9,274 bases of DNA from Alphaproteobacteria bacterium (GCA_022428185.1 JAKMCZ010000101.1:1-9274); one strand, 5' to 3'. Positions 1 through 6,567 are shown, numbered from the stretch's first letter. Made by a program: numbers and translations. The notes: generated by a model from the sequence alone, not told the origin.

Positions 1-2272
1 TTTCATCAATCAGGCTGCGTGGCAGCGTCGGCCACGTGTCGAGCATTAGGTGATTGTCGCGCTTGGCTGTCTTTGCCCAAACCTCTTCGGTAACAAACGG
101 CATGAACGGGTGCAGCAATCTCAGCGCTTGCTCCATCGCCCATTTGGTCGCCGCCTGCATTTCCGTGCGCGCTGCCGTGTTGTCCGCGTCCTGCAAAGCA
201 GGCTTGGCAAGCTCGACATACCAGTCGCAAAAGCTGTTCCAAATAAATTGATAAACACCATTCGCGGCATCGTTAAAGCGATAGGCTTCCAGCGCATCGG
301 TAACGCTATCTTGCGCTCGCACAACCTCGCCGACCAGCCATTGGGTGAGCGGCAAAGAGGCTTTGGCCGGGTCAAAGTCACCGGCCTCGAAGCAGCCATT
401 CATGTCGCAAAAGCGTGCCGCATTCCAAAGCTTGGTGGCAAAGTTGCGATAGCCCTCAACCCGGCTCTCAGCCAGTTTGATGTCGCGCCCCATCGCCGCC
501 ATCGACGACAGGGTAAAGCGCAGCGCATCGGCACCATATTTGTCCATCAGGTCGAGTGGGTCAACCACATTGCCCTTTGACTTCGACATTTTCGCGCCTT
601 TTTCATCGCGCACCAGTGCATGCACATAGACGGTGTGAAACGGCACTTCTTGTTTGAAATGCAAGCCGCTCATCATCATGCGCGCGACCCAGAAAAAGAT
701 AATGTCGAAACCTGTAATCAACACATCGGTTTTATAATGTCGCGCCAGTTCGGGCGTTTCATCGGGCCAGCCAAGTGTCGAGAACGGCCATAGCGCTGAT
801 GAAAACCATGTATCCAACACGTCTTCATCGCGCGTCAGTTTCAGCTTTCCTACAAACAATTGGTAGTTAGCTTCATCTTCGCCATACTTTTCCTCTATTG
901 CTTGAAGGGCTTGCTTTCTTGCCTCTTCTTCGCTTTCAGCGACAAACACATTGCCATCGGCATCATACCAAGCAGGAATTTGATGCCCCCACCAAAGCTG
1001 ACGTGAGATGCACCAGGGCTGGATATTGTTCATCCACTCGAAATAGGTCTTGTCCCAATTCGGCGGCACGAATTTGGTGTCACCGTTTTTCACTGCTGCA
1101 ATGGCAGGCTGAGCCATTGTCTTGGCGTCGACATACCATTGGTCGGTGAGCCACGGCTCAATCACCTGATTGGAGCGGTCGCCATAGGGAACCATATGCG
1201 TATCGGCTTCGATTTTATCGACCAGCCCCATCGCTTCCAGCGTCGCAACAATTTTTTCTCGCGCCTCATAGCGGTCAAGGCCATGCCAATCATCTTTGCC
1301 TGCCATATCGGCGAAAGCCTCGTCAGACAAATCAATCGCCGCGTGTTGGTCGAGCATGTTGATCGCGGCCAGTCCGCAGCGTTTGCCGACTTCGAAATCA
1401 TTAAAGTCATGCGCCGGCGTTATCTTCACTGCGCCCGAGCCTTTTTCAGGGTCGGCATATTCATCAGCGACAATTGGGATAAGTCGTCCGACAATCGGCA
1501 GCACAACATTTTTACCAATTAAATCTTTATAGCGCTCATCGTCAGGATGCACGGCAACGCCGGTATCACCCAGCATGGTTTCGGGCCGCGTGGTGGCGAC
1601 GGTGATATATCCCACCTCAACAGAGAGAGGGCCGTCTTCCAGCGGATAATTAAAATGCCAGAGATGGCTATTGGTTTCGCGCTGCTCAACTTCCAAATCA
1701 GAAACCGCAGTCAGCAGACCGGGGTCCCAATTGACCAATCGCTTATCTTTGTAAATCAGCCCCTGCTCAAACAGCGTTACAAAGACTTTCAACACCGCTT
1801 GCGACAAGCCTTCATCCATGGTGAAGCGTTCGCGGCTCCAATCACATGACGCACCGAGACGGCGTAATTGAGTGGTGATGGTCGAGCCGCTTTCTTCTTT
1901 CCACTGCCAGACGCGTCCGAGAAATTTCTCACGTCCCATCTCGCGGCGGCTTTCATTGCCCTGCTCGGCCAGTTGGCGCTCAACCACCATTTGGGTGGCA
2001 ATGCCCGCATGGTCGGTTCCCGGCTGCCAAAGCACATCGCGCCCGCGCATGCGCTCGAAGCGGCACAAAATATCCTGCAATGTATTATTCAGCGCATGAC
2101 CCATATGCAGACTGCCGGTCACATTGGGCGGCGGAATGACGATTGTATAAGGCTCCGCCTCCGGCTTCTGACCGGCTTTGAAGCACCCTTCATCTTCCCA
2201 CGCCTCATAGAGGCGGGTTTCAATCGCTGTCGGGTCGAAGGTTTTGTCGAGTTTTCCGGTATCAGACATCAT
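1..2272 (-). CDS. valS: Valyl-tRNA synthetase (class I), C-terminal part beyond the window
   Basis: This cytoplasmic enzyme charges tRNA-Val with valine and hydrolyses mischarged Thr-tRNA. About 757 residues are visible in one uninterrupted frame; bacterial ValRS is usually about 870-950 residues, so the anticodon-binding end and C-terminal coiled coil are mostly missing. The sequence shows the HIGH signature as HMGH at residues 56-59, preceded by PPPNVTGSL. It also shows a CP1 editing-domain motif (TTRPETMLGDT), the DTWFSSALWPFSTLGWPD block, and KMSKS at 561-565 followed by KGNVVDPLD. Two adjacent ATG codons (2272 and 2269) can serve as start, with an in-frame TGA just upstream at 2276-2278. 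Neither ATG has a good Shine-Dalgarno sequence, and the leader carries an imperfect stem-loop. The gene lies 50 nt after the popZ-like gene and is probably the last gene of the four-gene run, although what follows is not visible. Identity is near certain. Confidence 0.98.
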   Translation of the reverse strand, partial: MMSDTGKLDKTFDPTAIETRLYEAWEDEGCFKAGQKPEAEPYTIVIPPPNVTGSLHMGHALNNTLQDILCRFERMRGRDVLWQPGTDHAGIATQMVVERQLAEQGNESRREMGREKFLGRVWQWKEESGSTITTQLRRLGASCDWSRERFTMDEGLSQAVLKVFVTLFEQGLIYKDKRLVNWDPGLLTAVSDLEVEQRETNSHLWHFNYPLEDGPLSVEVGYITVATTRPETMLGDTGVAVHPDDERYKDLIGKNVVLPIVGRLIPIVADEYADPEKGSGAVKITPAHDFNDFEVGKRCGLAAINMLDQHAAIDLSDEAFADMAGKDDWHGLDRYEAREKIVATLEAMGLVDKIEADTHMVPYGDRSNQVIEPWLTDQWYVDAKTMAQPAIAAVKNGDTKFVPPNWDKTYFEWMNNIQPWCISRQLWWGHQIPAWYDADGNVFVAESEEEARKQALQAIEEKYGEDEANYQLFVGKLKLTRDEDVLDTWFSSALWPFSTLGWPDETPELARHYKTDVLITGFDIIFFWVARMMMSGLHFKQEVPFHTVYVHALVRDEKGAKMSKSKGNVVDPLDLMDKYGADALRFTLSSMAAMGRDIKLAESRVEGYRNFATKLWNAARFCDMNGCFEAGDFDPAKASLPLTQWLVGEVVRAQDSVTDALEAYRFNDAANGVYQFIWNSFCDWYVELAKPALQDADNTAARTEMQAATKWAMEQALRLLHPFMPFVTEEVWAKTAKRDNHLMLDTWPTLPRSLIDE

Positions 2273-2275
2273 CAA

Positions 2276-2299
2276 TCACGTGCATATAACTGCTCGTGA
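2276..2299 (-). promoter_or_regulatory. Imperfect stem-loop in the valS leader
   Basis: On the minus strand, TCACGAGCA and TGCACGTGA form 9-bp arms with one internal A-A mismatch around the 6-nt loop GTTATA. The 3' arm ends 3 nt before the first valS ATG (2272). No clear Shine-Dalgarno sequence lies between the hairpin and the start. A role in translational or internal transcript control of valS is inference; chance pairing is possible. Confidence 0.35.
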
Positions 2300-2322
2300 G
2301 TTACACCAAGCCGGTGTTTTCA

Positions 2323-2691
2323 TCAAGTCGGCTCGACCTCATTAATGCGTTCGACTTCCGGCGTTTCAGTTCGCGCAACCGCCATGTGCACCAGTCCCTG
2401 CAATTCTTCGCGCATCAGCCGCTCAACCAATGGTGGCAGATTACGCTCCAGCCAGTCTTGCAAAAGCGGGTCAAGCTTTTCCAAAATCAGCGCCTCCAGC
2501 AAGGTTGGCGGCTTTTCCTCGCCGCCGGTTAGCCGGTCGAGTGCTGCAAAAATCCGGTCACGCGCTTGCTTTGAAAACGTGCCCGTGCCCGGCTCTCCGG
2601 TCAGCACTTCTTCATCAGATGCCATAATCCGTCGAATGGCCCCGATAATTTCATCGGTATTGTCGCCTTCTGCGAGCGTTGCTTCGTCCAT
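2323..2691 (-). CDS. popZ: PopZ-family (DUF2497) cell-pole organising protein, short form
   Basis: This is a 122-residue acidic protein. An N-terminal amphipathic helix (residues about 12-28, DEIIGAIRRIMASDEE) matches the client-binding helix of Caulobacter PopZ. The C-terminal segment (about 62-103, with LLEALILEKLDPLLQDWLE and LPPLVERLMREELQ) matches the helices that oligomerise. In known members the protein forms a polar matrix that anchors the chromosome-partition complex and recruits regulators. The start at 2691 was chosen because GGAG sits 6 nt upstream of the ATG; the frame also extends to a TTG at 2718 (nine more residues) that lacks such a site. The middle is only about 34 residues and lacks the long proline- and acid-rich linker of Caulobacter PopZ (177 residues in all). 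A position directly before valS and after a TolC gene is common in Alphaproteobacteria. Family assignment is firm; polar function here is inferred. Confidence 0.9.
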   Translation of the reverse strand: MDEATLAEGDNTDEIIGAIRRIMASDEEVLTGEPGTGTFSKQARDRIFAALDRLTGGEEKPPTLLEALILEKLDPLLQDWLERNLPPLVERLMREELQGLVHMAVARTETPEVERINEVEPT

Positions 2692-2720
2692 AACTGTCTC
2701 CGTTTCAAAAAACGCCAACA

Positions 2721-2732
2721 GCCCATTTGGGC
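2721..2732 (-). repeat. Small perfect inverted repeat between the tolC-like and popZ-like genes
   Basis: GCCCA and TGGGC form a perfect 5-bp inverted repeat with a 2-nt centre (or a 4-bp stem with a 4-nt loop). On the minus strand a run of six T follows, but only after about 8 nt. This resembles a weak terminator or attenuator after the tolC-like gene. The stem is short and the T run is displaced, so read-through to the popZ-like gene is expected. Confidence 0.3.
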
Positions 2733-2743
2733 ACGCAACTCAA

Positions 2744-4075
2744 CTATTTGGTTTCGGAAATATCCGCTGCTTTGATACGCAAACGCTTGGCCGTCAATCG
2801 GCCTGTCGTCGCGACCAAATTATACGCCGCGACATATTGATTTCGTTCTGCTTGCACCAACGCAACACGCGCGTCGAGCAATAATTGTTCAGCATTCAAA
2901 ACATCAAGATTGGTGCGCGTGCCCAGCGTGTTTTCTTGTTTCACCCCGTCCAACGCCAGTTCAGAGGCTTTGATTTGCTCTTGCGTCGCGCTAATCGCCG
3001 ATTTGGTCGCCTGCATATTGTTCCACGCCACAATCACCTGCCGCTCGACTGAGTTCGATGCAATATGAACGTTTTGCTTCAGCGCATCACTGACATCTTG
3101 CGAGGCTAAAATGGCCGCAATCGATTTGCCACCCAAAAATAAAGGCACGGTCAAAGTCATTTCAACCGATGTGGTTTCGGCCTCAGACCCTGCCAATGCC
3201 GCTGTCGGGTCTTCGGTTTTGCTATAAGTGCCGGTGACATTGACCTGCGGCAACACACTGCCGACTGTGCTGTAGCTGGTGTATTTGCCGCTTTTCGACA
3301 TTTCCTGCGCGTTTTTCAAATCAGGGTTTTCGCGGCGCGCCATTTGAATGGCTTTTTCAAGTGACCGCGGCAGACGCGGTAATTTAACCGGCTTTTCAAG
3401 TGCCGCCGCTTCAATGCCGACCAATTCACGATACACCGCTTCTGCGCTGCGCAACGCCGCCTCTGCTGCCAGCTTGGCTGACTTTGCGCCAGCAACGGCA
3501 GCACGCGATTGCGCCACATCTGTGCGCGTCACCACGCCAACCGAAAAGCGGTCTTGAACCGCTTCCAATTGCTTCTCTAATACGGTGAGATTTTTGTCGC
3601 GCAAATCGAGCACCGACCGCGCCTGAATGACATCAAGATGTGCCGAGATAGATCCAAGAAAAATCTGTTGTTCAGTGCTTTTCAGCTTGGCCTTTTCGGC
3701 CTCCACTTCGGCCCGCTTGCTGCGAAATGCGTTCATGTTTTTACCACTGGCGAAAAGCTGTTGCGTCACGCGCAGGCCATAGCTGTCGCTATCAGTGTCG
3801 CCACTAAGCGCGGCGTTATACTCACCGGTGCGGTAATTGGTGATTTCAGTATCGTTGCGGGTTTCCGACATAAATGCCGACACTTGCGGCAGCATATCGG
3901 ACAAAGTGACATACTGCTCTTTGTAACGCGCATCATAGGTCGAACTGGCCGCTGCCAAAGACGGATTACGCGCCAAAACCTGGGATAAGGTGTCTTCCAG
4001 CGACACGGCAAATGCGTTGACCGACAAGGCGGTGAAAAGCGATAGGCTCGCCAGGGTTGTTTTTATTGTTCTCAT
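2744..4075 (-). CDS. tolC: TolC-family outer-membrane efflux/type I secretion channel
   Basis: This 443-residue protein is the usual length for a TolC-type outer-membrane factor, a trimeric barrel-plus-tunnel that couples to inner-membrane pumps or type I exporters. A Sec signal peptide is visible: MRTIK, then a hydrophobic stretch, with likely cleavage after AFA at residue 23. The two family repeats are clear. The first has RFSVGVVTRTDVAQS (176-190) and the second LGTRTNLDVLNAEQ (384-397), followed by the conserved ARVALVQAERNQYVAAY and GRLTA. Candidate barrel strands lie near residues 97-111 and 300-316. The long alanine- and glutamine-rich segments suit the helical tunnel. The start ATG at 4075 has only a modest upstream GGGA. 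No pump or adaptor gene is in the window, so the substrate is unknown; in many alphaproteobacteria this gene is a general TolC serving several systems. It lies 43 nt after the methyltransferase-like gene and is probably co-transcribed with it. Confidence 0.95.
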   Translation of the reverse strand: MRTIKTTLASLSLFTALSVNAFAVSLEDTLSQVLARNPSLAAASSTYDARYKEQYVTLSDMLPQVSAFMSETRNDTEITNYRTGEYNAALSGDTDSDSYGLRVTQQLFASGKNMNAFRSKRAEVEAEKAKLKSTEQQIFLGSISAHLDVIQARSVLDLRDKNLTVLEKQLEAVQDRFSVGVVTRTDVAQSRAAVAGAKSAKLAAEAALRSAEAVYRELVGIEAAALEKPVKLPRLPRSLEKAIQMARRENPDLKNAQEMSKSGKYTSYSTVGSVLPQVNVTGTYSKTEDPTAALAGSEAETTSVEMTLTVPLFLGGKSIAAILASQDVSDALKQNVHIASNSVERQVIVAWNNMQATKSAISATQEQIKASELALDGVKQENTLGTRTNLDVLNAEQLLLDARVALVQAERNQYVAAYNLVATTGRLTAKRLRIKAADISETK

Positions 4076-4118
4076 CTACTCAATCCCGACTGATTCTGAT
4101 TTGCGCATCAAGTCGTGT

Positions 4119-4802
4119 CTAAAACTCGAAAACCGGATCCGGGTCAAAACCCGTCAAATCCGGTGCCACATTATCAAACGCAATCTGGCTCGACATTCTG
4201 TCACCAATACGACGATAAATAATCGCTTTTGCCGTTCCGTCAAATTTTTGCATGCACACAAGTCGTCCGTTCTCGATTAATTGCTCAAGCAATTTTTCAG
4301 GCGTGACAGACAAACATCCATTGATGAAGATAACGTCAAACGGCCCCTGCTTGGCTTGCCCATCCGTTAGTGCGCCGCATACTGACACCGCATTATCAAT
4401 GCCCAAATCCTGCCAAATGCTGCCCGCTTTCTCACAAAACGCTTCATCATCTTCAAGCGCAATGACCGTCGACGCCAATCCGGCCAATACGGCGGTGGAA
4501 TAGCCTGTGCCGCCGGCAATATCCAGCACCACATCATCGGGCTGCACCTCAGCCAATTCGATGAGCAATGCCAATGCTGTCGGCGTTAACATGGTGCGCG
4601 TTGCCTCACCGGCGACGCATTGCAGCTCCATATCGGCATATGCCAAATCATGCGATGTGCCGCTTATAAAAGCCTCGCGCGGGATTGCGTTCATGTTTTT
4701 GGTCAAACGGTAATCACGAACACCGCCCGGTTTAAGCTGACATTCAACCATATTGAAACGGTTCTCGACCGTTGAAACTTCATTCATTTGGGTGGCAGCC
4801 AT
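4119..4802 (-). CDS. Protein-L-isoaspartate O-methyltransferase-like protein (diverged)
   Basis: This 227-residue SAM-dependent methyltransferase has the PCMT fold. SAM motif I reads VLDIAGGTGYS (92-102), followed by an acidic motif (ALEDDE, 115-120), GPFDVIFINGC (153-163) and LIENGRLVC (175-183). The C-terminal DPDPVFEF matches the ending of the alphaproteobacterial family that is usually annotated pcm or pimT and found beside tolC. True PCMTs methylate L-isoaspartyl residues for protein repair and carry a TIS(Q/A)P-type motif with a catalytic Ser ahead of motif I. Here the matching place reads TMLTP (70-74), with Leu instead of Ser, so isoaspartyl repair activity is doubtful and the real substrate is unknown. 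The start at 4802 is supported by AGGA 6 nt upstream; M6 lacks such a site. It is the first gene of the minus-strand run, with a promoter about 26 nt before its start. Confidence 0.88.
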   Translation of the reverse strand: MAATQMNEVSTVENRFNMVECQLKPGGVRDYRLTKNMNAIPREAFISGTSHDLAYADMELQCVAGEATRTMLTPTALALLIELAEVQPDDVVLDIAGGTGYSTAVLAGLASTVIALEDDEAFCEKAGSIWQDLGIDNAVSVCGALTDGQAKQGPFDVIFINGCLSVTPEKLLEQLIENGRLVCMQKFDGTAKAIIYRRIGDRMSSQIAFDNVAPDLTGFDPDPVFEF

Positions 4803-4834
4803 GACTTATCCTATAGCAGCGAATTGCTTGCCCC

Positions 4835-4863
4835 TATATAAGGCGCGCCGCCATTTTTGACAA
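4835..4863 (-). promoter_or_regulatory. Sigma70-like promoter for the minus-strand four-gene run
   Basis: Read on the minus strand, TTGTCA (4863-4858) and TATATA (4840-4835) are separated by exactly 17 bp. Each hexamer is one or two bases from consensus. The predicted transcript start near 4828 gives a leader of about 26 nt that includes the AGGA site of the methyltransferase-like gene. Position and spacing make this the best promoter candidate in the window, but no start site was measured. Confidence 0.6.
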
Positions 4864-4873
4864 TAAAAACAGG

Positions 4874-4901
4874 TTGCGCTGACGGTCAGGCCATTTATAA
4901 A
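4874..4901 (+). promoter_or_regulatory. Candidate promoter for tRNA-Cys
   Basis: TTGCGC (4874-4879) and TATAAA (4896-4901) are separated by 16 bp. The predicted start near 4908 lies about 44 nt before the mature tRNA 5' end. The -35 hexamer is weak, so support is moderate. Together with the opposing promoter it forms a compact divergent control region in which the two -35 boxes lie only 10 bp apart. Confidence 0.4.
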
Positions 4902-4951
4902 CGGGCAACCTAGTTGATTGTCACTTTGCTTTTGCCTCGGCAATCGACAAC

Positions 4952-5025
4952 GGCCACGTGGCGGAGTGGTTACGCAGCGGCCTGCAAAGCCGTGTACCCC
5001 GGTTCGATTCCGGGCGTGGCCTCCA
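4952..5025 (+). tRNA. trnC: tRNA-Cys (anticodon GCA)
   Basis: This is a 74-nt cloverleaf including an encoded CCA end. The acceptor stem GGCCACG pairs with CGTGGCC (5015-5021). The anticodon stem GCGGC/GCCGT encloses the 7-nt loop CTGCAAA, giving anticodon GCA. The T arm is CCCGG-TTCGATT-CCGGG. The discriminator base is T (U73), the identity base known for cysteine tRNAs. It supplies cysteine for translation and is followed 76 nt later by tRNA-Asn. Confidence 0.97.
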
Positions 5026-5053
5026 GACTTTGAAATGCTGGTGGTTTTTCATC

Positions 5054-5082
5054 TTGGCGCATGCGTCAAGCTCTGTTATATC
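5054..5082 (+). promoter_or_regulatory. Candidate promoter for tRNA-Asn
   Basis: TTGGCG (5054-5059) and TATATC (5077-5082) are separated by 17 bp. The predicted start near 5089 lies about 13 nt before the tRNA 5' end. This suggests tRNA-Asn can be transcribed independently of tRNA-Cys, although a joint transcript is equally possible. No terminator is visible between the two tRNAs. Confidence 0.4.
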
Positions 5083-5101
5083 GGCAGTCTGAAAAGAGTA
5101 A

Positions 5102-5176
5102 TCCTCGGTAGCTCAGTGGTAGAGCAGTTGGCTGTTAACCAATTGGTCGCTGGTTCGAATCCGGCCCGAGGAGCCA
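5102..5176 (+). tRNA. trnN: tRNA-Asn (anticodon GTT)
   Basis: This is a 75-nt cloverleaf including an encoded CCA end. The acceptor stem TCCTCGG pairs with CCGAGGA (5166-5172), and the discriminator is G. The D arm has the usual AGCTCAGTGGTAGAGC form. The anticodon stem GTTGG/CCAAT encloses the loop CTGTTAA, giving anticodon GTT. The T loop is TTCGAAT. The 85 nt after it, up to the acyl-CoA dehydrogenase start, show a CT-rich stretch but no convincing terminator. Confidence 0.97.
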
Positions 5177-5261
5177 CTCTCTCTCCCTTCTCAAATCTTC
5201 AGTTTTAGGGTTCTCACCCGCCCTTCTTATGTTAGCCTTGCAGCACATAAATGGGGGAAAC

Positions 5262-6488
5262 ATGATTGATTTTGAAATTCCGGAAGAAACAAAAATTGTT
5301 CGCGCCAAAGTGCGCAAGTTTGTTCACGAGGTCTGCATTCCTGCGGAAAAAGATTTAACCGTCGATAGCTTTCCTGCAATTTTGACTGATTTGCGAAAGC
5401 AAGCGCGCGCCGAGGGCTTATGGTGCCCATTCTTCCCTACCGAATGGGGTGGCATGGGACTGAAGCCGCTAGCCAATGCGCTGGTGCAAATGGAATTGGG
5501 CGAAGCGATTTTAGGCGCGCTGTCACTCAACACGCAAGGACCTGATGATGCGACCATGATGACGCTGCTGCATCACGGCACTGAGCATCAACATGAGAAA
5601 TTCCTCAAGCCATTGGTCAATGGCGAAAAACGGGTTTGCTATGCGATGACCGAAAAAGGTGGCGGTGCTGATGCTACCGGCATGAAGACAAGCGCCGTTG
5701 AAGATGGCGACAATTATATTCTGAATGGCGACAAATGGTATATTTCCTCTGCCAATGTTGCCGACATTGCCGTGGTGATGGCCAAGACCGACCCCGACGC
5801 ACCGCGTCACCAGCAATTCTCGACCTTCGTCGTCGAACTGCCCAATCCAGGGTTTAATATTTTGCGCAATATCGACACCATGCACCGCCATTCGCCGCTC
5901 GGCGAAGCACTGGGCGCGGCACATTGCGAGATTGAGATTAAAGATTTGGTCGTGCCGAAAGAAAACCTGCTGGGTGGACGCGGACAAGGCTTCAATATGG
6001 GGCAACACCGCCTCGGCTATGGACGCCTGCGCCACGGCATGCACAATGTCGCCAAAGCGCAGCGCGCGCTTGATATGGCGGCCAAACATGCGCTCGAGCG
6101 CGAAACCTTCGGCAAAAAGCTGTCTGACCGCCAGAGCGTTCAGTTCATGCTGGCTGATTGTGCGGCAGAAATTTACAAAGCCCGCCTCATGCTTATGCAC
6201 ATTGCTTATAAGGCCGAAAACGGCAAGGACATGACGCAAGAAAACTCGATCGCCAAAATCTTCCTCGCCAATATGGTGCAGCAAGTTGTCGATACCTCGC
6301 TGCAGTTACACGGCTCACTGGGTTATTCACGCGACACGCCATTGGCTGATTGGTACACATCCATTCGCAGCCAAAGATTGGTCGATGGGCCGGACGAAGT
6401 GCATCGCTGGAAAATAGGCAAGAATGTTTTACGCGCTTATGAGCGCGACGGAACAACGGCGATGGCTGCCGGGGGTGACTTGCTTTAA
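5262..6488 (+). CDS. Acyl-CoA dehydrogenase family protein (ACAD10/11-like)
   Basis: This 408-residue flavoenzyme is predicted to oxidise an acyl-CoA to the enoyl-CoA using FAD, passing electrons to electron-transfer flavoprotein. Domains run in the usual order. An N-terminal helical part is followed by a middle beta part with CYAMTEKGGGADAT (126-139), WYISSANVADIAVVMAKTD (159-177) and HQQFSTFVVELP. The C-terminal helical part has RETFGKKL (280-287), QLHGSLGYSRDTPLADWY (348-365) and RLVDGPDEVHRWKIGKNV (372-389). The DGPDEVH block is typical of ACAD10/11-type enzymes, where Asp (here D375) stands where medium-chain enzymes have the catalytic Glu. The start at 5262 is chosen because a GGGGGA purine run precedes it closely and MIDFEIPEE begins the conserved part; an in-frame ATG at 5229 lacks a ribosome site. 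The substrate is unknown. No other beta-oxidation gene is adjacent, so the context does not help. Confidence 0.93.
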   Translation: MIDFEIPEETKIVRAKVRKFVHEVCIPAEKDLTVDSFPAILTDLRKQARAEGLWCPFFPTEWGGMGLKPLANALVQMELGEAILGALSLNTQGPDDATMMTLLHHGTEHQHEKFLKPLVNGEKRVCYAMTEKGGGADATGMKTSAVEDGDNYILNGDKWYISSANVADIAVVMAKTDPDAPRHQQFSTFVVELPNPGFNILRNIDTMHRHSPLGEALGAAHCEIEIKDLVVPKENLLGGRGQGFNMGQHRLGYGRLRHGMHNVAKAQRALDMAAKHALERETFGKKLSDRQSVQFMLADCAAEIYKARLMLMHIAYKAENGKDMTQENSIAKIFLANMVQQVVDTSLQLHGSLGYSRDTPLADWYTSIRSQRLVDGPDEVHRWKIGKNVLRAYERDGTTAMAAGGDLL

Positions 6489-6539
6489 GCGCCTATCGGT
6501 TGCCTTCTGGTTAACGTGACAGATGAAATTAAAATTGCA

Positions 6540-6567
6540 TTGCGCGTTCCGCGCACTGGCAAATAAT
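6540..6567 (+). promoter_or_regulatory. Candidate promoter with inverted repeat upstream of the photolyase
   Basis: TTGCGC (6540-6545) and AATAAT (6562-6567) lie 16 bp apart. The -35 box is weak; the -10 box differs from consensus at one base. A perfect 6-bp inverted repeat, TGCGCG-TTC-CGCGCA (6541-6555), overlaps the -35 box and spacer, a suitable place for an operator. The same repeat could act as a small hairpin after the acyl-CoA dehydrogenase gene, but no T run follows. A typical ECF (RpoE/ChrR-type, TGATCC-like) promoter was looked for by eye and not seen. Confidence 0.3.

Noticed and set aside
50..580. 176-codon plus-strand frame opposite valS
   Set aside because: valS is unambiguous and uninterrupted here; the antisense product shows no recognisable domain.
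2273..2322. T-box riboswitch before valS
   Set aside because: The gap is only 50 nt, with no T-box core sequence, and this riboswitch class is not expected in Alphaproteobacteria.
2692..2718. Longer popZ-like reading frame starting at TTG (2718), adding nine residues
   Set aside because: The ATG at 2691 has GGAG at ideal spacing, and the extra residues do not match the family N-terminus; the GGAG itself would lie inside the longer coding region.
2345..2884. 179-codon plus-strand frame opposite the popZ-like gene and the tolC 3' end
   Set aside because: The serine-rich, low-complexity translation spans two real genes and the gap between them, which is typical of an antisense shadow.
4918..5208. 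96-codon plus-strand frame over the tRNA region
   Set aside because: It runs through both tRNA genes and their spacer, so its openness comes from tRNA sequence and not from coding.
5208..5219. GGGT-TCTC-ACCC as a terminator after tRNA-Asn
   Set aside because: It has only four base pairs and no T run after it; too weak to call.
5229..5261. Earlier in-frame ATG for the acyl-CoA dehydrogenase
   Set aside because: No ribosome site precedes it, and the eleven extra residues are not family-like; the ATG at 5262 follows a purine-rich GGGGGA run.
5523..6284. 253-codon minus-strand frame opposite the acyl-CoA dehydrogenase
   Set aside because: It is an antisense shadow of a well-recognised gene; I saw no family motifs and no ribosome site of its own.
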